A stretch of 10,151 nucleotides of DNA from Kiritimatiellia bacterium (GCA_028707675.1 JAQWAM010000021.1:1-10151); one strand, 5' to 3'; numbered from the stretch's first letter, positions 1 to 7,347 are shown. The notes: generated by a model from the sequence alone, not told the origin. Program-made: numbers and translations.

Positions 1-997
1 TGATCACAGTCGCCGCCGCCTCCGGCCTGATGTTGACCATGCTGCTGTCCAATGTGCCGTCGACGCAGGCTTGCAGGGCCGGTATCAGGTCGCCGCCGAT
101 GCGGGGCAGCACGGCCTCGGTTTCGGGATCGCCGAAACGGGCGTTGAACTCCAGCACCTTGATACCGTCCGCGGTGATCATCAGGCCGGCGTAAAGGACG
201 CCTTTGTAGACAATCCCGCGCTTGGCCAGTTCACGCACCACCGGGAGTATCACGGTGTCCCTTATGGCCGGCAGCATGGCGTCGGTGACGACCGGCGCGG
301 GCGTGTAGGCGCCCATGCCGCCGGTGTTGGGACCCAGATCGTTGTCGAAAGCCCGCTTGTGGTCTTGCGAGGGCGGCAGCAGCACGGCGCGCTCGCCGTC
401 GACCAGCGCCAGGATCGAAGCCTCCTCGCCCTCCAAAAATTCCTCGACCAGAATGCTCGCGCCGGCCGGGCCGAAAGAGTTTTCGACCAGCATCGCGCGG
501 ATCGCGGCTTCGGCTTCTTCGCGATCCCGGGCGATCACCACGCCTTTGCCGGCGGCCAGGCCGTCGGCTTTGATCACCACCGGCATGCTGAAATCATCGA
601 GCGCGGCCTCGGCCGCGGCGGCCGAGCCGAAGGCCAGGGCTTTGGCGGTGGGCACGCCTGCCGCGGCCATGATCTCCTTGGCGAAAAGTTTGCTGCCCTC
701 CATGCGGGCGGCGGCTTTGACAGGCCCGAAAACGCGCAGCCCCGCGGCGTTGAAGGCGTCGGCGATGCCCATGCAGAGCGGCACTTCAGGCCCGACTACG
801 GTCAGGTCGGGCCGGTTAGCCTCGGCCCAGGCCAGCAGGCCCGGCACATCTTCGGCCGCCACAGGCACGTTGCGGGCGACAGCCGCGGTGCCGGCGTTGC
901 CGGGGGCGCAGAAAACAGAGGGACGGCAGGAGTCTTCGGACAATCTCCAGGCGATGGCATGCTCCCTTCCGCCGCCGCCCACAACAAGAATTTTCAT
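1..997 (-). CDS. purD: Phosphoribosylamine-glycine ligase (GAR synthetase), 3' part cut by window edge
   Basis: This enzyme joins phosphoribosylamine and glycine using ATP, step 2 of de novo purine synthesis, in the cytoplasm. Reading the minus strand from the ATG at 997-995 gives 332 codons, ending ATVI at the left edge, out of about 420-430 in a full PurD; the missing part is the extreme C-terminal domain. Visible family marks are the N-terminal MKILVVGGGGREHA, PGNAGTA (32-38), the ATP-grasp segment with VIKADGLAAGKGVV (141-154), GPNTGGMGAY (222-231), and the PurD signature RFGDPETE (287-294) that carries metal-binding residues. The start is fixed by the conserved N-terminus, with no plausible earlier start. 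There is no Shine-Dalgarno sequence; a consensus promoter ends only 8 nt before the ATG. The gene is divergent from lnt and no other purine gene is visible. Identification is very secure. Confidence 0.97.
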   Translation of the reverse strand, partial: MKILVVGGGGREHAIAWRLSEDSCRPSVFCAPGNAGTAAVARNVPVAAEDVPGLLAWAEANRPDLTVVGPEVPLCMGIADAFNAAGLRVFGPVKAAARMEGSKLFAKEIMAAAGVPTAKALAFGSAAAAEAALDDFSMPVVIKADGLAAGKGVVIARDREEAEAAIRAMLVENSFGPAGASILVEEFLEGEEASILALVDGERAVLLPPSQDHKRAFDNDLGPNTGGMGAYTPAPVVTDAMLPAIRDTVILPVVRELAKRGIVYKGVLYAGLMITADGIKVLEFNARFGDPETEAVLPRIGGDLIPALQACVDGTLDSSMVNIRPEAAATVI

Positions 998-1005
998 GAC
1001 AAGGA

Positions 1006-1034
1006 ATTATAGGCAGGGGCGGGCGTGTGTTCAA
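1006..1034 (-). promoter_or_regulatory. Sigma-70-type promoter of purD, implying a leaderless mRNA
   Basis: On the minus strand a -35 box TTGAAC (1034-1029) is followed after exactly 17 bp by a perfect -10 TATAAT (1011-1006). Transcription would be expected to start about 7 nt downstream, near 998-1000, while the purD ATG is at 997. The transcript would therefore have a leader of 0-3 nt, and no ribosome binding site is present. The boxes are seen directly; leaderless translation is inferred. Confidence 0.7.
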
Positions 1035-1108
1035 GCCGCTATTTTCGCGTTTTGAAAAGGTGTCAGATACGGCTTGCTTTGCGGCGGTAAATGTGAGAAT
1101 TGTTTGAC

Positions 1109-2812
1109 GTGTCACACAGAAGTTTCATAACAGGTGCGAAAGCGGCGGGGGCGGTTTTGAGCGGCCTGCTGCTCTGGACGGCGTTCCCGCCGCAGGCGCA
1201 GGCGGACAGCGCGTGGATGGCTCTGGCGCCGCTGTTTCTGGTGATAAGGCACAGCCGGCCGAAAGCCGCGGCAGGGTGGGCGTGGCTGGCGGGTTTGATC
1301 TTCTGGCTCTCGACCTTGAGCTGGTTTCCGGCGATCATCAAGAATAACGGGCCGTGGCCGCTGGTGCTGGCGGGCCAGGCCGGATTGTCTTTATGGTGCG
1401 CGTCTTTCATGGCGCTGTACGCGTACGCCTCCTGCCGGGTTTGGCGCTGGGCCGGCGCGGCGCCGGGGTGGCGGCGCGTGGCGGCGGCGCTGGCGGCGGA
1501 TCCGCTGATGTGGTCGGGCACGGAGCTGCTGCGGGGCTGGCTGTTCTCGGGCTTCGCCTGGAATTTTCTGGGTGTCAGCCAGGTCGCCAACCTGCCGTTG
1601 ATTCAGGTGGCGTCGGTTGCGGGCGTATACGGCGTGTCGGCCTTGCTGGTGCTGGCCAACGGCGCGGTGGCCAGCCTGATAGAGCGCGCGGCCGGGCCTG
1701 TGGTGCGGCGCCTGACGCGCGCGGCCGGGGATTGGGAGGCGGCGGGGACGGCGCTTCGGCCGGGACTGGCCGGACGCTTGTGGGGTTCGGCCGAGAGTTT
1801 CGCTCCGCTGGCCCTTGTGATCGCGTGCTGGTTCTGGGGCTTTGACCGAATCGAGTCTTGGCGCAGGACGGAGAACGCTCTGCCGGTATGGCGGGTGGCG
1901 CTTATACAGCCCAATTCGCCTTGCGTCTTCACTTTCAATGACGACACGATGCGGCGGCAGCTTGACCTGCTGCTGAAGCAGACAGGTTTGGCCGGGGCGG
2001 CGAAGCCCGATCTGGCGGTGTGGCCGGAGACGGCCGTGCTGGGTTCGGTGCCGCACGAGCCGGAGACAATGCGCCTGATCCGCGCCGGCGCCGCTGCGGC
2101 AGGCGCCCCGCTGCTGACCGGGACGCTGGAGACCGAGCATGCCGCGGTGACGCCCGCGACGCCCGAGGGATGGTTCTTCTACAACGCGGCTTGGCTGTTC
2201 TCGGCCGGCGGAGAAAAGATGGGGGTCTACCGCAAGCGTCACCTGGTGCCCTTCGGCGAGCACATCCCGTTGGATAAGCGCATACCGTGGCTGCAGCGTC
2301 TGGCCCCGACCGGGGTGAGCTGCACGCCGGGCGAGGGCCCGGGCGTGATGAGCGTGCCGCGGCAAGGCGATCCGGCGGAGGTTTTGCGCCTGGGGCCGCT
2401 GATCTGCTTTGAGGACACGGTGCCGGGGTTGAGCCGTGACGCGGTGCGGGCCGGGGCGCGGTTGCTGGTGCTGATGACCAACGACGCCTGGTTCAACGGC
2501 TCGGTCGAGCCGATCCAGCATCTGCAACAGTCGGTCTTCAGGGCGGTCGAGAACGGCGTGCCGCTGGTGCGGGCGGCAAATTCGGGGGTGTCCGGGACGG
2601 TTGACGCGGTCGGGCGGGTCAGGCTGCTGGAATCGAACGGCGCGGTGGCGGATTTCGACGGTTTCATGGTGAGTCCGGTCGGGGTGCCGCGGGAGCCTTT
2701 GGCCGCGCCCTACACGCTTTGCGGCGATTGGCTACTGGGGATTCCCGGCGCGTTTTTGGCGGCGGCGGTTTGCTTGTGCGGGGTTTGCGGTTATGGAAAA
2801 AAGAGAAATTGA
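1109..2812 (+). CDS. lnt: Apolipoprotein N-acyltransferase
   Basis: Inner-membrane enzyme that transfers an acyl chain from phospholipid to the N-terminal cysteine of diacylated lipoproteins, the last step of lipoprotein maturation. The N-terminal half (about residues 10-245) is a series of hydrophobic membrane segments. The C-terminal half is a nitrilase-fold (CN hydrolase) domain with the catalytic triad Glu307 (AVWPETA), Lys376 (YRKRHLVPFGE) and Cys433 (ICFEDT). The motif RAANSGVSG (488-496) and a last hydrophobic helix near the C-terminus (about 544-561) fit the family. At about 567 residues it is somewhat longer than the usual 500-540, mainly through a linker around 195-230. The start is uncertain: GTG at 1109 is chosen, with in-frame TTG at 1100 as the alternative and an in-frame stop at 1094. 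No good ribosome binding site is seen for either. The last 20 bases overlap the next gene. Confidence 0.95.
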   Translation: MSHRSFITGAKAAGAVLSGLLLWTAFPPQAQADSAWMALAPLFLVIRHSRPKAAAGWAWLAGLIFWLSTLSWFPAIIKNNGPWPLVLAGQAGLSLWCASFMALYAYASCRVWRWAGAAPGWRRVAAALAADPLMWSGTELLRGWLFSGFAWNFLGVSQVANLPLIQVASVAGVYGVSALLVLANGAVASLIERAAGPVVRRLTRAAGDWEAAGTALRPGLAGRLWGSAESFAPLALVIACWFWGFDRIESWRRTENALPVWRVALIQPNSPCVFTFNDDTMRRQLDLLLKQTGLAGAAKPDLAVWPETAVLGSVPHEPETMRLIRAGAAAAGAPLLTGTLETEHAAVTPATPEGWFFYNAAWLFSAGGEKMGVYRKRHLVPFGEHIPLDKRIPWLQRLAPTGVSCTPGEGPGVMSVPRQGDPAEVLRLGPLICFEDTVPGLSRDAVRAGARLLVLMTNDAWFNGSVEPIQHLQQSVFRAVENGVPLVRAANSGVSGTVDAVGRVRLLESNGAVADFDGFMVSPVGVPREPLAAPYTLCGDWLLGIPGAFLAAAVCLCGVCGYGKKRN

Positions 2813-4502
2813 GTTATATTCTTCGGCGGTGACGCTCTCCGACATGGAGATATTCGTTTTCCCGGAGCTGATGTACAGCCTGGTGCTGGCCAATATCATG
2901 TCGCCGCGTCTTTGGGCTTGGCGGGATGACCCTTGGTTCAAAGGCATCCGCCAGATGCGGCCGTACCGGCGCCTGCAGCGTCTCAAGCAGTACATCATGG
3001 ATCACTATGTGTTCAATCTGGATCTGGAGACATGGGGGCTCACGAACCGGCGGCGCGAACTGGAGCGTTTCGACGGGATCATTGACGCCGAGGAGCTTGC
3101 CCGTTCAAACGCGCTGTTCGGGTACGAGGGTGACGCCTACTATTTCGATATCGACATAAGGACGCACTTCGGTCTGGACAAATACGATTCCGAAATCATC
3201 CCGTATTGGAAGACCGAGACCGTGGAGGCGATGGACGCCTTCAGATACCGCGAGGGGTTCGTGACCGGCGCGGGCGAGTGCGTGTCGCTGGCGGCGCTTT
3301 ACGCGGCGGCGCTTTACGTGGTGGCGGGCATACCGTTGGAAAAAATCTTTTTGATGGCCACGCCGCTGCACTCGCAGAACTTCGTGGATATTGATGACGG
3401 CATCCTGATCAACAACCGTCGCCTGGTGACCAAAGCCATGTGGTTCAACGGCACGCAGATTTCCGGACAGGCGCGCCGCGCGCTTGAGAACGAGCGCGTG
3501 ACCGTGGTTTCGCACGTCAGCGGTTGGGTGCATATCATGCGGAGCCGGGCCACGATCGACCCGGAAGTTTATGCTAGCTTTTCAGACAAATTGCGCTGCT
3601 ATCTGCGAGCGCCGCTGACGCCGGAACTGCTGGGCAACTTCCTGCGGCAGAACCCGAAATGCAGGCAGTGCTTTGTGGTGCGCTGGCCAGTGCGCGGAGT
3701 GAACCGCTACATCGCTTTGGAACAGGTGTTCAGTTTCGAGCAGGACAGTCCGTATAAGGTTACCGACAACACGCGCGAGAAGCTGTTGGCGACGATACCG
3801 TTGGAAATGTTCGACGCATCGTGCTGCCGCCGCAAGATAGTCCTGGACGATCTCGAGCAATTCGTGTCCGGGCGCGCCATCGACCTTGAGTCTCCTGACG
3901 ATCTTGCCGCTTTGAAAAACCGGATCGGCGACGTGTGCATAAGAGCGGCGGACATGGTAGACCAACTGACGCGTTTCTGCCACACGGAACCGCGTCTGCC
4001 TTCGGCTGACAAAGTGTCTTTCGAGCCGGAGCCGGAGCCTCTGGGGCTGAGTGTCGACATGGAAAGGGAGGATGTGGTCAGGCGTCTGGACTCGCTGCGC
4101 GGCAGCAGTGTCACTGCGGATCTGGCGTTTCACGCGTGGCGCGATCTTTCCCGCGTGTCATGCCGGCCGTTCGTCAAAGCGGCTCTGGAGCGCAATCCGG
4201 TGAGCGCGGCCGGAGCCAAGGACTTGACGGAGGATGCGGTGATAGAGCTTGCGCGATCATGGCCGGACGACTCTATCTATGACGGGCCGTATCGCATGGC
4301 GCAGCCGGATGAGGTCTGGAACTTCCGACGCGGCGACGGGTTTGAGAAAGCGCTGATGGTCGCGAACATCCTGCGGGTTCGAGGGTGCGGCCCCATGCGA
4401 CTGGACCTGACGGGTTCAGAGGTCCGTCTGCTGGCCGGCAACCGTGAGGTATGCGCTTTCAGCACCGGCAAGCGTCCGCGCGACCGGGTCTGGGAACTTT
4501 GA
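2793..4502 (+). CDS. Unrecognised protein with transglutaminase/papain-like Cys-His motif, coupled to lnt
   Basis: Product of 569 residues, with no signal peptide or clear membrane helix, so probably cytoplasmic. I do not recognise the full-length family. Residues 159-181 (GAGECVSLAALYAAALYVVA, then GIP) resemble the transglutaminase-like core helix with its nucleophile, Cys163. TPLHSQNF follows with His193, where the catalytic histidine strand should be. The third triad member expected about 15 residues later falls on Asn207/Asn208 (GILINNRRL); Asp199, Asp201 and Asp202 are nearer alternatives. So a Cys-His-Asn or Cys-His-Asp hydrolase or transferase is plausible but unproven. The N-terminal 150 residues are rich in aromatic and charged residues. 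Residues 409-416 form a Glu-Pro stretch, perhaps a linker to a C-terminal part. The ATG lies inside lnt (20 bp overlap) with no strong ribosome binding site, suggesting translational coupling. Coding is well supported by the long frame and overlap; function is a weak inference. Confidence 0.85.
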   Translation: MEKREIELYSSAVTLSDMEIFVFPELMYSLVLANIMSPRLWAWRDDPWFKGIRQMRPYRRLQRLKQYIMDHYVFNLDLETWGLTNRRRELERFDGIIDAEELARSNALFGYEGDAYYFDIDIRTHFGLDKYDSEIIPYWKTETVEAMDAFRYREGFVTGAGECVSLAALYAAALYVVAGIPLEKIFLMATPLHSQNFVDIDDGILINNRRLVTKAMWFNGTQISGQARRALENERVTVVSHVSGWVHIMRSRATIDPEVYASFSDKLRCYLRAPLTPELLGNFLRQNPKCRQCFVVRWPVRGVNRYIALEQVFSFEQDSPYKVTDNTREKLLATIPLEMFDASCCRRKIVLDDLEQFVSGRAIDLESPDDLAALKNRIGDVCIRAADMVDQLTRFCHTEPRLPSADKVSFEPEPEPLGLSVDMEREDVVRRLDSLRGSSVTADLAFHAWRDLSRVSCRPFVKAALERNPVSAAGAKDLTEDAVIELARSWPDDSIYDGPYRMAQPDEVWNFRRGDGFEKALMVANILRVRGCGPMRLDLTGSEVRLLAGNREVCAFSTGKRPRDRVWEL

Positions 4503-4545
4503 GTCCGATATGCTGGCACGGCTTCTGCGGTTTAACCGTTGAGCG

Positions 4546-4711
4546 CTTTGTTGTTTTAGGCAACAAAGTCAAGGATACAGGGCGTGAAGCCCTTAAGCCG
4601 CCAGGTTCGGACAATCGGGGAAGAGCACAAGGTGACGCATTTGCGGGCGCAAGGTGCGTTCGGCAGTATGCGTTTGCTGGCCCGCCGCGTGGGGGACGCG
4701 GCGGGTTTTTT
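4546..4711 (+). ncRNA. Candidate structured RNA of unknown family, ending at an intrinsic terminator
   Basis: The roughly 300 bp between 4503 and 4806 hold no convincing protein gene but several hairpins in a row. A perfect 8-bp stem CTTTGTTG/CAACAAAG (4546-4553 with 4561-4568) comes first, then AGGGC/GCCCT with loop GTGAA (4579-4593). Next is a nested stem ACGCA/TGCGT around TTGC/GCAA (about 4635-4659), enclosed by a possible GCCG/CGGC closing pair (4597-4600 with 4661-4664). A strong terminator ends the series. I found no clear promoter of its own, so it could instead be the structured 3' tail of the upstream operon. It does not match the conserved cores of SRP RNA, RNase P, tmRNA, 6S RNA or the common riboswitches I compared by eye. 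Confidence 0.35.
4681..4711 (+). terminator. Intrinsic terminator
   Basis: A perfect 10-bp GC-rich stem, CCCGCCGCGT (4681-4690) with ACGCGGCGGG (4696-4705) and loop GGGGG, is followed directly by TTTTTT (4706-4711) and more T-rich sequence. It ends transcription from the lnt operon and/or the candidate RNA before the OmpA-family promoter. Confidence 0.9.
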
Positions 4712-4775
4712 AATTTTTAAAAAGTTGTAATTTTTAATTTTTACGGTTGCAAAACTTCGGCCGACCGCATAAACT
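4712..4775 (+). promoter_or_regulatory. Promoter of the OmpA-family gene with an AT-rich upstream element
   Basis: A -35 box TTGCAA (4747-4752) and a -10 box TAAACT (4770-4775) are separated by 17 bp. Each box matches the sigma-70 consensus at 4 of 6 positions. Directly upstream, 4712-4743 is almost pure A/T with a repeated TAATTTTTA motif, the composition of an UP element that would bind the RNA polymerase alpha subunit. The expected start near 4782 leaves a leader of about 25 nt. A strong promoter fits an abundant outer-membrane protein. Confidence 0.6.
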
Positions 4776-4795
4776 ATAACCGTTCTTGAAACTAT

Positions 4796-4802
4796 AAGGA
4801 GG
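4796..4802 (+). promoter_or_regulatory. Strong ribosome binding site of the OmpA-family gene
   Basis: AAGGAGG, a full anti-16S match, sits 4 nt before the ATG at 4807. It fixes this start and contrasts with purD and the LptF/G gene, which have no such site. Confidence 0.85.
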
Positions 4803-4806
4803 TTTT

Positions 4807-6078
4807 ATGAGAAAGAATGTCAGCAAATTGTTTGTCGGTTCACTGTGCGCGTTTGCGTTTGGGTTTTCGGCTGTTGCCGAAGAGCTCACGGAATCTCCGC
4901 GGTGGTATGTAAGCCCCGGAGTTGGGATGATTTTCCCTGAAGGCAACCAGCCTATCGACGAGGGTTTGAACCTGTCGTTGCGTCTGGGGTATGACCTTAC
5001 TGAGCACTGGTCGACGGAAGGGGAGTTCTCTTGGGCGCCCAACATGACCAACAATGATCGGTGGCGCCAGAAAGCGCAGCACATCTACGGACTGGGTCTG
5101 GACGCCCTGTACCACTTTGACCGTTACAGCCGTTTTGATCCGTTCCTGTCGGCGGGCTGGGCTGTTTACATGGCGGACCGCGACGTTTTCAGCGAGGGCG
5201 GGCATTCGACGCTCACAGGGCCGCGGGTAGGCATCGGCGCGATGTACCACCTGACGGACAACCTGTCGCTGCGCGCGGACGGGCGCGCCCTGATGTCGGT
5301 GGACAAGACGCATGAGATGCAATATACCCTCGACGCCGGCGTGGTCTACCGCTTCGGCGGAGGATCAGGTCTTGGTGGCGAAGGCTCGGGCGCTTTGGCT
5401 GATCTGCCCAAAGATTCGGACGGGGATGGCCTGACCGACGAGGAAGAGGCCAAGCTGGGCACGGATCCCTTCAAGGCGGACACGGACGGCGACGGGTTGA
5501 CAGACTACGATGAAGTCAAAGTGTACAAGACCGATCCTCTGAACCCTGACACGGATTTCGACGGCCTTTCCGACGGTGACGAGGTCAAGAAATACAAGAC
5601 CGATCCGCTGGACCGCGACACGGACAAAGGCGGAGTCGCAGACGGGCATGAGGTCATCGAGGACAAGACCAATCCCCTGGATCCGAGTGATGACCTGATG
5701 CTGTTCGAGGTTTATATCCAGTTCGACTACGACACCACGGTGATCAAGCCGGAGTATTTCAAGGATTTGAATAATGTGGTGAGGGTGCTGACCCGCAATC
5801 CGCATGCCACGGCCGTGATCGAGGGGCACGCCGACCGCCGCACGCGCTCTTCCGAGAAGTATAATCAGGATTTGTCTGAGCGCCGCGCGCAGGCCGTGTT
5901 GTCCTACATGGTCGGCAAAGGCGTGCAGGACAAGAAACTGACGGCGGTGGGGTACGGGTTCAGCCGGCCCAAGGTGCAGCCGGATCTTGTTAACGGCAAT
6001 CCCGAGAACCGCCGTGTGGAGATTTACATCCGCGGCGCGGGAACGAATGCGGACAAGGTCAAGTATGTGCAGCCTTAA
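4807..6078 (+). CDS. OmpA-family outer-membrane protein with TSP type-3 calcium-binding repeats
   Basis: A 423-residue outer-membrane protein expected to tie the outer membrane to peptidoglycan. Residues 1-24 are a signal peptide (basic MRKNVSK, hydrophobic core, AVA cut site before Glu25). Residues about 30-183 are a small beta-barrel of alternating strands ending in VVYRF. After a Gly-rich linker (184-196), four thrombospondin type-3-like repeats (203-293) of the DxDGDGLTD kind would bind calcium and act as a stiff spacer. Residues 302-408 are the OmpA C-terminal peptidoglycan-binding domain, with GHADRR carrying Asp343 and LSERRAQ carrying Arg360, the equivalents of E. coli OmpA Asp271 and Arg286 that contact diaminopimelate. 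The spacing between them is two residues longer than in E. coli. It has its own promoter, a strong ribosome binding site and a terminator, so it is probably monocistronic and highly expressed. Confidence 0.93.
   Translation: MRKNVSKLFVGSLCAFAFGFSAVAEELTESPRWYVSPGVGMIFPEGNQPIDEGLNLSLRLGYDLTEHWSTEGEFSWAPNMTNNDRWRQKAQHIYGLGLDALYHFDRYSRFDPFLSAGWAVYMADRDVFSEGGHSTLTGPRVGIGAMYHLTDNLSLRADGRALMSVDKTHEMQYTLDAGVVYRFGGGSGLGGEGSGALADLPKDSDGDGLTDEEEAKLGTDPFKADTDGDGLTDYDEVKVYKTDPLNPDTDFDGLSDGDEVKKYKTDPLDRDTDKGGVADGHEVIEDKTNPLDPSDDLMLFEVYIQFDYDTTVIKPEYFKDLNNVVRVLTRNPHATAVIEGHADRRTRSSEKYNQDLSERRAQAVLSYMVGKGVQDKKLTAVGYGFSRPKVQPDLVNGNPENRRVEIYIRGAGTNADKVKYVQP
5413..5685 (+). repeat. Four thrombospondin type-3-like coding repeats
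   Basis: Four units of 22-23 residues lie in tandem within the OmpA-family protein (residues 203-224, 225-247, 248-270, 271-293). Each begins DSD or DTD and ends with a TDP or TNP turn. The first three keep the acidic calcium ligands (for example DTDGDGLTDYDEV). The fourth (DTDKGGVADGHEV) has lost some of them, as is common for the last repeat in such proteins. Confidence 0.85.
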
Positions 6079-6137
6079 CGGCTGAACATCAACGGGCGAG
6101 ACGCTTGCGAAGAGAACGGGCAAGCGCTGGCATCGGA

Positions 6138-6178
6138 AAAAGGCCGCAAAGGAACAAGCGTTTCTTTTGCGGCCTTTT
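6138..6178 (+). terminator. Intrinsic terminator after the OmpA-family gene
   Basis: A left arm at 6138-6155 pairs with 6160-6178 around the loop AAGC, centred on AAAAGGCCGCAAA, with one bulge and one G-U pair, and runs into TTTT. A smaller hairpin lies just before it (CGCTTGC 6102-6108 with GCAAGCG 6120-6126). Together they separate this gene from the LptF/G gene. Confidence 0.85.
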
Positions 6179-6187
6179 GCTTTGTTT

Positions 6188-6196
6188 TGATATAAT
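6188..6196 (+). promoter_or_regulatory. Extended -10 promoter of the LptF/G gene, implying a leaderless mRNA
   Basis: TGATATAAT is a perfect extended -10 (TGnTATAAT). The -35 region (about 6168-6173, TGCGGC) is poor, as is usual for extended -10 promoters, and lies in the preceding terminator. The -10 ends 9 nt before the ATG at 6206, so transcription should begin within a few bases of the start codon. No Shine-Dalgarno sequence is present. Confidence 0.65.
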
Positions 6197-6205
6197 AGGC
6201 GCCGC

Positions 6206-7297
6206 ATGAAAATTATCGAGCGATATGTCCTGCAATCTTTTCTGGCGGCCTTTTTCCTTTCATGGCTGGTTTTGTCCTTTGTGCTGACCATCGGGCTGCT
6301 GGTCAGGATCGTGCAGTTGATCATCGAGGGCTTGCCCGCTCACGCGATCGGTCTGTTCATGCTGGTGGGGTTTCCGGGGACACTGACGCTGACGGTGCCC
6401 ATCGGTTTGCTGGTAAGTTCCCTGCTGGTTTTCAGCCGGCTTTCGGCGGACAGTGAGATTGCCGCGATGCGCTCGTGCGGAGTGAACCTTTTGAGTGTCA
6501 TGAAATGGCCGATACTGGTGGGCGTGGCCTGCATGGCGCTGGGCTTCTATGTGAATAACGAGATCGTGCCGCGCAGCCATGAGGTGAGCCGCAACCTCAA
6601 ATCGATGATCAGCGTGGATGTCGGGCTGGAACTGCTGGAGCCCGGCCGGATGATCGACGACTTCCAGGACTATAAAATTTTCTTCCAGCGCAAGGAAGGC
6701 AACTGGCTGCATGACCTTTTGGTCTTCGATTACAGCAATCAAGGCGGTGTGCGTGAGATACGGGCCGACAAGGCGCTGGTTTCCACCAACGGCGCGGATA
6801 TAGTGTTGGACATGTATAAGGTCAGAGTTGACCCTGTGGAGGTCGGCAAGGCGGGGGTGGCGGTGGCCGAGCGTTTCCGGCACACTATCCCCGAGGCGAT
6901 GCGCCGTCGAGTTTACAAGCGCAAAGAGAAAGATTTGCGTCATCAAGAATTGCGTAAAGTCATTGCCGACTTGCGCATGAATGTTGACGGGCACACGCTG
7001 CCTGTGCGCAGGAAACTGCTCAGCATAACCCGCACGGAATATAACCTGAGGTTAGTTTATGCCTTGGCATCGATTTGTTTCGTACTGGTCGGCGTGCCGC
7101 TGGGGATCCGCACCCACCGCAAGGAATCGACCATCGGCATGGCCGTGAGTCTGGCGGTGGCGCTGGTCTTTTATCTCTGCGTGATACTTATGCAGTCACT
7201 GGACAAGGTGGACGCCGCGCGGCCCTATGTGCTGTTGTGGCTGCCGGTGGCCGCCTGCGGGGTTTTGGCGGCGTACCTGATACCGAAGAACCTTTAA
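6206..7297 (+). CDS. LPS export permease, LptF/LptG family
   Basis: A 363-residue inner-membrane subunit of the Lpt ABC transporter, which extracts LPS from the inner membrane and passes it to the periplasmic bridge using LptB-driven ATP hydrolysis. The layout fits the YjgP/YjgQ family. Three N-terminal membrane helices lie at about 14-40, 48-77 and 101-119. The cytoplasmic coupling segment SRLSADSEIAAMRSCG (77-92) contacts LptB. A periplasmic beta-jellyroll follows at about 135-235, then three C-terminal helices (about 283-300, 309-330, 338-358). The length is normal. LptF and LptG cannot be told apart with certainty here, and no partner permease gene is adjacent, so the partner should lie elsewhere. 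The start is supported by the conserved MKIIERYVLQSF opening; there is no ribosome binding site. Confidence 0.92.
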   Translation: MKIIERYVLQSFLAAFFLSWLVLSFVLTIGLLVRIVQLIIEGLPAHAIGLFMLVGFPGTLTLTVPIGLLVSSLLVFSRLSADSEIAAMRSCGVNLLSVMKWPILVGVACMALGFYVNNEIVPRSHEVSRNLKSMISVDVGLELLEPGRMIDDFQDYKIFFQRKEGNWLHDLLVFDYSNQGGVREIRADKALVSTNGADIVLDMYKVRVDPVEVGKAGVAVAERFRHTIPEAMRRRVYKRKEKDLRHQELRKVIADLRMNVDGHTLPVRRKLLSITRTEYNLRLVYALASICFVLVGVPLGIRTHRKESTIGMAVSLAVALVFYLCVILMQSLDKVDAARPYVLLWLPVAACGVLAAYLIPKNL

Positions 7298-7315
7298 GAC
7301 ATGGGCATTAGTAGT

Positions 7316-7344
7316 CTGTAAAAAACCCTAAACTACAGTTTTTT
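7316..7344 (+). terminator. Possible weak terminator after the LptF/G gene
   Basis: A short stem CTGTA/TACAG (7316-7320 with 7334-7338), or alternatively AAAAAAC/GTTTTTT (7320-7326 with 7338-7344), is followed by TTTTTT (7339-7344). The stem is weak, so read-through into lpxA is likely. Confidence 0.35.
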
Positions 7345-7347
7345 AGC

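Noticed and set aside
71..1012. Plus-strand open frame (313 codons) across from purD
   Set aside because: The opposite strand encodes a clear PurD; this frame is a Gly/His/Arg-rich shadow.
1052..1080. Possible lnt promoter with -35 TTGAAA (1052-1057)
   Set aside because: No acceptable -10 lies at 16-18 bp; the match is too weak to list as a feature.
1391..2527. Long minus-strand open frame (378 codons) antisense to lnt
   Set aside because: It lies inside lnt, is rich in Arg, Gln, His and Pro as expected of GC-rich antisense frames, and shows no recognisable motif.
4600..4640. Resemblance to bacterial SRP (4.5S) RNA (CCAGGTTCGGA, GGAAGAGCA, TGACGC)
   Set aside because: The SRP core requires a near-invariant GNAR tetraloop on a three-base stem flanked by the symmetric loop; here the bases do not pair that way and extra bases interrupt the motif.
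4451..4720. Short plus-strand open frame (89 codons) after the Cys-His gene
   Set aside because: It overlaps the end of that gene, has no ribosome binding site or family resemblance, and runs through the intrinsic terminator.
6070..6084. Hairpin CAGCC/GGCTG around the stop codon of the OmpA-family gene
   Set aside because: It is a short 5-bp stem without a T-run; the real terminator is further downstream at 6138-6178.
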